NCBI GenBank assembly: GCA_964390805.1
Contig: CAYMKL010000190.1
Coordinates: forward strand, 1 to 10,077
Direction of reading: 5' to 3'
Length of the DNA: 10,077 nucleotides
Origin: CAYMKL01 sp964390805
GTDB lineage: Bacteria; Chloroflexota; Anaerolineae; VGOG01
The translations under genes were made by a program, and so were the position numbers. This document shows, piece by piece, positions 5,703 through 10,077 of this stretch (its first letter is position 1; each line of letters starts with the position of its first letter). The notes below the pieces were generated by a model, which did no database searches, had not been told where the DNA came from, and saw nothing but the letters and a program-made list of their open reading frames with translations.

Positions 5703-6353
5703 ATGCCTACCATGTTTAGATTCCTGATCCGTGTCGTCATCGGACTGCCTATCTTGGTGATTGTCCTCCACACCATCATCAGAATTGTGCGCTACTTCTA
5801 CAAGTTCCCCATGCCCCAGTTCATGGCCAACCTCATTGACAACCCCCTGCGTCGCAAGATTCAACCCCCGGACGCAACTCCTGCCAGACACGGAATCGAG
5901 CCGGGGATGACTGTTCTTGAGGTCGGCCCCGGAAACGGCACCTATACTGTGGCTACCGCCCGGCGAGTGGGGGACAGGGGCAAAGTGGTGACCATTGACA
6001 TCGAACCCAAGATGATAGAGCGAGTCACCCGTAGAGCCCAGGCGGAGGGCATAGACAACATTGAGGCCAAAGTAGCCGACGTGTATGATCTTCCTTTTGA
6101 AGACGGCTTTTTCGACGCCATCTACATGATCGCAGTGATCGGCGAGATCCCTAAACCCGATAAGGCCATGAGGGAGTTTCATCGGGTGCTATCGCCTTCG
6201 GGCACGCTGGCCTTCAGCGAATTCCTGTGGGATCCCGATTACCCGTGGGCAGGAACGCTCATCCGAAAGGCCGCAGCCGCTGGATTCCAGTTGAAGAAGA
6301 AGGCAGGCAACGTCTTCTACTACACACTGATCTTTGAGAAGTGGATGATGTAG
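5703..6353 (+). CDS. Membrane-anchored class I SAM methyltransferase
   Basis: This 216-residue protein has an N-terminal hydrophobic helix (FLIRVVIGLPILVIVLHTII, about 7-26) followed by a basic stretch, so the catalytic domain should face the cytoplasm at the inner membrane. Motif I is VLEVGPGNGTYT (71-82), the ribose-binding acid is D99 in TIDIEP, and ADVYDLPF (125-132) with FFDAIYM (136-142) are motifs II-IV in UbiE/methyltransferase_11 style. REFHRVLSPSGTLAFSE (157-173) is the usual post-IV strand. The substrate is unknown; the anchor suggests a lipid or quinone. GAGGT (5696-5700) is only 2 bases from ATG 5703 and 11 from ATG 5712, so the protein may start three codons later. It begins 22 bases after permease 2 and could be the last gene of that operon. 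Confidence 0.85.
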   Translation: MPTMFRFLIRVVIGLPILVIVLHTIIRIVRYFYKFPMPQFMANLIDNPLRRKIQPPDATPARHGIEPGMTVLEVGPGNGTYTVATARRVGDRGKVVTIDIEPKMIERVTRRAQAEGIDNIEAKVADVYDLPFEDGFFDAIYMIAVIGEIPKPDKAMREFHRVLSPSGTLAFSEFLWDPDYPWAGTLIRKAAAAGFQLKKKAGNVFYYTLIFEKWMM

Positions 6354-6355
6354 AC

Positions 6356-6419
6356 TATTCGCTCTTCAGCCCCGTCCCCGGGGCGTGTTCCCAAGCCACC
6401 CGGGGACGGGCTCTGGAGC
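6356..6419. repeat. REP-like inverted pair on the left of the RAYT gene
   Basis: The left arm, GCTCTTCAGCCCCGTCCCC (from 6361, continuing GGGGCG), is answered by the right arm, CCCGGGGACGGGCTCTGGAGC (6399-6419), which is nearly its reverse complement. Each arm also folds on itself: GCCCC with GGGGC, and CCCG-GGGA-CGGG. Bases 6356-6388 are identical to 7168-7200 on the other side of the transposase gene. The pair starts 3 bases after the methyltransferase stop and could also act as its terminator. Confidence 0.85.
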
Positions 6420-6425
6420 CCTATG

Positions 6426-6461
6426 TTCGCAAGCCCCGTCTCCGGGGCGCCATTGTGGAGC
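6426..6461. repeat. Single REP-like arm upstream of the RAYT start
   Basis: TTCGCAAGCCCCGTCTCCGG, continuing GGCG, (6426-6449) matches the left REP arm with one substitution in the loop and a shortened lead-in. TGGAGC at 6456-6461 matches the end of the opposite arm. It looks like a pair that has lost its middle. It ends 13 bases before the transposase ribosome site. Confidence 0.65.
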
Positions 6462-6488
6462 GATAATCTAGTTAAAGGGAGACATCCA

Positions 6489-7034
6489 ATGACTTTCAAA
6501 CCTGTACACGACCCAACCCATCTCTACTTCGTAACAAGCACGCTCGTGGAATGGCAACCCCTGTTTGCGCACCATCAATACACATCTATCGTGTTGAACT
6601 CGTTGCAGTGGCACCGTGAGCAAGAGCGGATTCTCTTGTTCGCTTTCGTAGTGATGCCCACTCACCTGCACTGGATCGGCAAACCACGTGATCCGTTTGA
6701 AATCTCCCCTGTGCTGGAGTCCTTCGCTTCCTACACCGCCCATGAGATCCTGAAGGTGCTGCGTCGCGAAGGGCAGGACGATTGGCTGACGGTCTTTGCC
6801 GCACATGCTGAGCCGGGTAAGAACCACCGTATTTGGCAGAAAACAGAGGCGAAAAACGTATACAGCGTCGAGTTCTTGCGCGAAAAGGTGGAATACACAC
6901 ACAACAATCCCATCAACAAACGCTGGAAACTGGTAGCTGATCGTGCTGACTACCGCTATTCCAGTGCATGCTTCTATGATCGCGGACAGGAACCGATCAT
7001 TCCAGTTGATGATGTACGGCCAAGGCTGGTATAG
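6489..7034 (+). CDS. REP-associated tyrosine transposase (RAYT, Y1 HUH superfamily)
   Basis: This 181-residue single-strand DNA transposase belongs to the IS200/IS605 TnpA-related RAYT group. These enzymes cut and rejoin REP hairpins through a tyrosine-DNA bond. The metal-binding HUH motif is MPTHLHWI with H59 and H61. RIWQK (114-118) is a usual family block. EYTHNNPINKRW (135-146) contains the likely nucleophile Y136, in the family's 'Y-H-NP' pattern. RYSSA at 156-160 fits the C-terminal 'W-WSS' region. Length and motifs look complete, so the enzyme may be active. ATG 6489 is chosen because AAAGGGAG (6474-6481) lies 7 bases upstream; the in-frame ATG 6423 would translate the REP sequence. 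REP arms lie on both sides, and no IS200-type companion gene is present. This is typical of domesticated single-copy RAYTs. Confidence 0.9.
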   Translation: MTFKPVHDPTHLYFVTSTLVEWQPLFAHHQYTSIVLNSLQWHREQERILLFAFVVMPTHLHWIGKPRDPFEISPVLESFASYTAHEILKVLRREGQDDWLTVFAAHAEPGKNHRIWQKTEAKNVYSVEFLREKVEYTHNNPINKRWKLVADRADYRYSSACFYDRGQEPIIPVDDVRPRLV

Positions 7035-7083
7035 TTGTAGTGCGTCGGGTATGTTTGCCCGCTGGGTCTTTCTCCCCCACCCC

Positions 7084-7151
7084 ATTCGCCCCTGCTCCCC
7101 AGGTCCGTCCACAGGTCCTGTGCCAAGCCGCCCGGGGACGGGCTCTGGAGC
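7084..7151. repeat. Degenerate REP-like pair downstream of the RAYT gene
   Basis: The right arm at 7125-7151 (AAGCCGCCCGGGGACGGG, continuing CTCTGGAGC) is identical over 27 bases to 7211-7237. Its expected partner is degraded: ATTCGC at 7084-7089 keeps the lead-in, but the following CCCTGCTCCCCAGGTCC no longer matches. The offset from the next pair is about 85 bases, so this is an imperfect tandem copy. Confidence 0.7.
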
Positions 7152-7167
7152 AGGAAGTGGCACGCCT

Positions 7168-7237
7168 TATTCGCTCTTCAGCCCCGTCCCCGGGGCGTGT
7201 CCACATGCCGAAGCCGCCCGGGGACGGGCTCTGGAGC
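7168..7237. repeat. Complete REP-like inverted pair on the right of the RAYT
   Basis: TATTCGCTCTTCAGCCCCGT (from 7168) continues CCCCGGGGCGTGT and is identical to 6356-6388. The answering arm is at 7211-7237. The only large difference from the left-hand pair is the loop, which is 6 bases longer. Both pairs are in the same orientation, so the transposase gene lies between direct copies of an internally inverted element. Confidence 0.85.
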
Positions 7238-7291
7238 AAGTAAGGAAGCCCGGCACCTTAGCTTAACGACCTCTTGCCCAATTCTCGGAAA

Positions 7292-7939
7292 ATGAAGATT
7301 CTGACCGTCAGCGACAAGGTGATAGAGAGTATCTACAGCGAGGCCATCGAACAGCGGTTTGGCGACGTGGACCTGGTGTTGGCCTGCGGCGATCTGCCGC
7401 CCTACTATCTGGAATTCATCGTCAGTATGCTCAACGCGCCCCTGCTCTACGTGTTTGGCAACCATGACCAGGGGATCCACACCGCTGATGGCAAGTTCAA
7501 GTATGCGCCCACGGGCTGCATCAACGTGGACGAGCGGGTGGTGCAGGTCAAGGGGCTGCTCATCGGCGGGCTGGAGGGCTCGATGCGCTATAGCGGTCGG
7601 GGCAGCTACCAGTATACCGAGCGAGACATGCAGTTGAAGGCGTTACGGATGGCGCCGGCTCTGTGGTGGAACCGGCTGCGGCACGGACGGTTTCTGGACA
7701 TTCTGATAACCCACGCCCCACCCTACGGCATCCACGACGATACCGACCTCTGCCACACGGGGTTCAAGACCCTCCTGCGCATGATGAAAACCTATCGCCC
7801 TCGCTACCTGATCCACGGACACGTGCACGTCTACAGTCCACATACCACCACTCGCACCACCTACCATCGTACCCAAGTGGTGAATACCTACGGCTACCGG
7901 GTGATTCATCTCGATGCGGCAACAAGCAACGAGGGATAG
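7292..7939 (+). CDS. Calcineurin-like metallophosphoesterase
   Basis: This 215-residue cytoplasmic phosphoesterase has the two-metal core in order: SD at 7-8, CGDLPPYY with G33-D34, GNHD (56-59), THAPP (140-144) and HGHVH (175-179). The first motif of the superfamily is normally D-x-H, but here it reads DKV, so the first metal-binding histidine is missing. A short D-K-V form appears typical of this subgroup (recalled, not checked). Such enzymes cleave phosphodiesters or phosphomonoesters; the substrate is unknown. ATG 7292 gives the proper MKILTVSD start, while TTG 7274 would add six residues encoded by a dispersed repeat. The ribosome site is weak. The Usp fusion starts 15 bases after its stop, so the two are probably co-transcribed and may share a nucleotide-signalling role. 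Confidence 0.87.
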   Translation: MKILTVSDKVIESIYSEAIEQRFGDVDLVLACGDLPPYYLEFIVSMLNAPLLYVFGNHDQGIHTADGKFKYAPTGCINVDERVVQVKGLLIGGLEGSMRYSGRGSYQYTERDMQLKALRMAPALWWNRLRHGRFLDILITHAPPYGIHDDTDLCHTGFKTLLRMMKTYRPRYLIHGHVHVYSPHTTTRTTYHRTQVVNTYGYRVIHLDAATSNEG

Positions 7940-7954
7940 TCGGAGGCTCGTGCG

Positions 7955-9769
7955 ATGACAGAGCAAACCATCCTGAGCTATCCATCGGCGGTACAGGACT
8001 TCCGTCGTGCACGGCGCCTGGCCGCTATGGAGCAGATTATGGCTCGCCTGACCGGCAGATCGGCAGATCTCCTCTCCTACGAAGAGGTACGCCAGAAGCT
8101 GAAGGTCACGGAAGGAGGAAAGCGGGAACTGAAAGACATCCCGTTGGACGCTATCGTCGGGAGTGTGGGACGTTACGCCGACTTCACCCGCAGTTTCCTA
8201 CCTCGGCAAGATAGTGACCAAGAGCGATGGGCCAGGGTCAAGGTCGCCCAGACCAGTTTAGGGGGTTTGCCACCTATCAAAGTCTATCAGGTAAGCGATG
8301 TCTACTTTGTGCTAGATGGCAATCACCGCGTGTCAGTTGCCAGAGAACTTGGCGCGCCAGCCATCCAGGCCTACGTAACCGAGATTCGCACCAAGGTGCC
8401 ACTCTCGCCCGCTACCCAGCCCGACGACCTGATTCTGAAGGCCGAATATGCCGACTTTTTGGAGCGCACCCACCTGGACGAGCTCCGCCCAGGGGCCGAC
8501 CTGAGCGTGACCGCCCCCGGCCAGTATCAGGTACTTGAGGAGCACATCGAGGTCCATCGCTACTTCATGGGCCTGGAGCAGGAGCGCGAGATCCCGTACG
8601 AGGAAGCAGTCGGCCATTGGCACGATGAGGTCTATTTACCAGTCGTGCAGGTTATCCGACAGCGGGGCATATTGCGCGATTTCCCGGATCGTACGGAGAC
8701 CGACCTCTACCTGTGGGTCTCGGAGCACCGCGCCGAGCTGGAGCGGGAGCTGGGGTGGGAGATCAGCACCGAGGACGCAGCCGCCGATCTGGCTGCCCAG
8801 TTCAGCCCCAGGCGGCAGCGCGTGGCTGCCCGGGTCGGTGAGAAGCTGCTGGATGCTGTAATGCCCGCTGGCCTCGAGGCCGGCCCGCCGCCAGGAGAAT
8901 GGCGGGAAGAACACCTGGCGGCTCGCCACGACGATCGCCTGTTTGCCGACATTCTGGTAGCCATCAACGGTGAGGAGAGCGGCTGGCATGCCCTGCAGCA
9001 GGCGCTGGTGGTGGCTCGGCTCGAGGGGGCGCGGCTACTCGGCCTTCACGTGGTGCCATCAGAGACACAAAGGGAAAGTGAAGAGGCCCGTGCTGTACAA
9101 GCCGAGTTCAGTCGGCGCTGCGAAGCGGCCGGCATTCCAGGGGAACTCGCCCTCGAAGTTGGGAAGGTTCCACGCACAATATGTGAACGGGCCCGCTGGA
9201 CTGATCTGGTTGTTTTGAGCCTTTCCTATCCCCCCGCACCCCAACCCATCGCCAGGCTCAGCTCAGGATTGAGCGCCTTGCTGCGGCGCTGCCCCAGGCC
9301 GGTGCTGGCAGCGCCGGCCTCTTCGTCTCACCCTTCGACAGCCCTTCGACCCTTCGACAGGCTCAGGGCAGCGCAGGGCTCAGGGCAAGGCCCAGGGCGC
9401 CGCCTTGATCGGGCACTGTTGGCCTACGACGGCAGCCCCAAAGCCAACGAGGCCCTCTTCGTGGCCACCTATCTGGCTGGGCGGTGGAACATCCCCCTGG
9501 TCGTGGTAACTGTGATAGAACCCGGCCGCACCACGTCGGACACGCTGGCCCACGCTCAAGAGTACCTGGAAACGCACGGCGTGCAGGCTGTGTTCGTGAA
9601 GGAGACAGGGCCGGTCGCCGAGGCCGTTCTGAAGACCGCCGAAGAGCATGAGAGTGATTTGATCATCATGGGAGGCTACGGGCTCGGCCCGGTGCTGGAG
9701 GTGGTACTTGGTAGCACAGTGGACCAGATATTGCGCGTGAGTCGGCGGCCCATGTTGATTTGCCGATAG
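7955..9769 (+). CDS. ParB-like N-terminal domain fused to two UspA domains
   Basis: This is a 604-residue cytoplasmic fusion. Residues about 60-150 resemble the ParB/sulfiredoxin fold, with PPIKVYQVSDVYFVLDGNHR at 106-125 and the core DGNHRVSVA. Residues 160-265 form a helical middle region (HDEVYLPVVQVIRQRGIL, DLYLWVSEHRAEL) like that of DUF4032-type proteins. Two universal stress domains follow. The first (about 328-455) has N338 where an acid is usual and lacks the nucleotide loop. The second (484-604) has D492 and an intact G-2x-G-9x-G-S signature (G573, G576, G586, S587), so it should bind ATP. Between them residues 457-482 are encoded by an inserted repeat. ATG 7955 has GGAGG five to ten bases upstream. 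A stress or nucleotide sensor acting with the preceding phosphoesterase is an inference. Confidence 0.85.
   Translation: MTEQTILSYPSAVQDFRRARRLAAMEQIMARLTGRSADLLSYEEVRQKLKVTEGGKRELKDIPLDAIVGSVGRYADFTRSFLPRQDSDQERWARVKVAQTSLGGLPPIKVYQVSDVYFVLDGNHRVSVARELGAPAIQAYVTEIRTKVPLSPATQPDDLILKAEYADFLERTHLDELRPGADLSVTAPGQYQVLEEHIEVHRYFMGLEQEREIPYEEAVGHWHDEVYLPVVQVIRQRGILRDFPDRTETDLYLWVSEHRAELERELGWEISTEDAAADLAAQFSPRRQRVAARVGEKLLDAVMPAGLEAGPPPGEWREEHLAARHDDRLFADILVAINGEESGWHALQQALVVARLEGARLLGLHVVPSETQRESEEARAVQAEFSRRCEAAGIPGELALEVGKVPRTICERARWTDLVVLSLSYPPAPQPIARLSSGLSALLRRCPRPVLAAPASSSHPSTALRPFDRLRAAQGSGQGPGRRLDRALLAYDGSPKANEALFVATYLAGRWNIPLVVVTVIEPGRTTSDTLAHAQEYLETHGVQAVFVKETGPVAEAVLKTAEEHESDLIIMGGYGLGPVLEVVLGSTVDQILRVSRRPMLICR
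9331..9398. repeat. TTCGACAGGCTCAGG-type repeat inside the Usp gene
   Basis: CCTTCGACA occurs three times at short spacing (9332-9340, 9343-9350 in shorter form, 9351-9359). GGCTCAGGGCA, GGGCTCAGGGCAAGG and CCCAGGGC follow. This is the reverse-complement family of 2188-2220. It is translated as about residues 459-481 (HPSTALRPFDRLRAAQ and onward) without breaking the frame, between two Usp domains. Confidence 0.8.
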
Positions 9770-9774
9770 GGAGG

Positions 9775-9799
9775 AACCATCGAGGAAAAACCATCGAGG
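9775..9799 (+). repeat. Two direct copies of AACCATCGAGG
   Basis: AACCATCGAGG occurs at 9775-9785 and again at 9789-9799, a 14-base period, in the short spacer between the Usp gene and the MEDS gene. It could be replication slippage. Each copy brings a GAGG that resembles a weak ribosome site, but the better one (GGAGGTGA, 9806-9813) lies downstream. Confidence 0.6.
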
Positions 9800-9818
9800 G
9801 GAATTGGAGGTGACTGTG

Positions 9819-10073
9819 ATGGGGGAAACGACCAGAAAAACGGGAATCAATGTCATAGGTGATGCCCCCTGGGGCACACACTTCTGCCTTTTCTACCAGA
9901 CCAAAGAGGATCTGATTGATATCCTGGTGCCCTATTTCAAGGCGGGACTGGAGAATAACGAGCTCTGCGTATGGATTACTTCGGAACCTCTAAACGTCGA
10001 GGACGCGAAGACAGCGTTAGAGACAATACCCGTGAATGAAATTCTAGGCGAGTTGCACCTTCGTGCCGAATAG
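9819..10073 (+). pseudogene. MEDS-domain sensory protein, truncated
   Basis: The 84-residue product matches the start of the MEDS domain (DcmR-type sensory domain). GDAPWGTHFCLFYQTKEDLIDIL at about 14-36 and the following 'LVPYFKAGLENNELCVWITSEPL' pattern are characteristic. The complete domain is about 150-170 residues and is usually followed by PAS and histidine-kinase domains. Here the similarity fades at about residue 72 and a TAG stop ends the frame at 10071-10073. Either this is a broken sensor gene, with the rest in another frame beyond the window, or a short stand-alone form. ATG 9819 is supported by GGAGGTGA (9806-9813). It follows the Usp gene by 49 bases in the same orientation. 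The window ends 4 bases after the stop, so what follows is unseen. Confidence 0.65.
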
Positions 10074-10077
10074 GCCG

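Noticed and set aside
6462..6467. A promoter -10 box (GATAAT) before the RAYT gene
   Set aside because: No acceptable -35 box lies 16-18 bases upstream; the region there is the GC-rich REP arm.
6423..6488. An upstream start (ATG 6423) for the transposase
   Set aside because: The extra 22 residues are translated from a REP arm, and no ribosome site precedes 6423, while ATG 6489 has AAAGGGAG at proper spacing.
6356..7237. A CRISPR array
   Set aside because: The repeats are palindromic pairs in inverted orientation with irregular spacing, there are too few units, and no cas gene is present. A RAYT lies between them, which explains them better.

Overview
The window looks like chromosomal DNA from a GC-rich, probably uncultivated bacterium. 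I infer Chloroflexota (Anaerolineae-like). The reasons are the style of the proteins (a ParB-like/UspA fusion, a metallophosphoesterase beginning MKILTVSDKV, a two-permease ABC-2 exporter, a MEDS-domain protein) and the many short palindromic repeat families of the TTCGACAGGCTCAG and AGCCCgtaGGGCT type. No rRNA, tRNA or taxonomic marker is present, so the assignment is tentative. Every supported gene is on the + strand.

Layout. (1) 1-830: a possible 3' end of an upstream gene, then a strong sigma70-type promoter driving the remains of a large SNF2/DEAD-like helicase. Only the N-terminus up to Walker A and a short piece from in front of the C-terminal domain survive, joined out of frame. (2) 835-2153: a membrane isoprenylcysteine-methyltransferase-like protein and a soluble class I SAM methyltransferase. 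(3) 2188-5680: an ABC-2 exporter made of a GTG-started ATPase and two different permeases. It is interrupted by a repeat-rich, terminator-like spacer, and repeats are also embedded inside permease 2. (4) 5703-6353: a membrane-anchored class I SAM methyltransferase. (5) 6356-7237: a REP-associated tyrosine transposase (RAYT) bracketed on both sides by GC-rich REP-like inverted repeats, a complete 'REPtron'. (6) 7292-9769: a metallophosphoesterase and a 604-aa ParB-like/UspA/UspA fusion, probably one operon. (7) 9819-10073: an 84-aa MEDS-domain protein that stops early.

How the parts work together. The ATPase and the two permeases should form one heterodimeric ABC-2 export complex. The three methyltransferases around it are separate genes with no visible substrate, and a shared pathway is only a guess. 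The phosphoesterase and the Usp fusion suggest a nucleotide- or stress-signalling pair.

The strongest unusual signal is repeat biology. At least five short repeat families occur in 10 kb. One surrounds its likely mobilising enzyme. Others lie in frame inside an exporter loop and inside the linker between two Usp domains, so repeat spread appears to be reshaping proteins as well as spacers.
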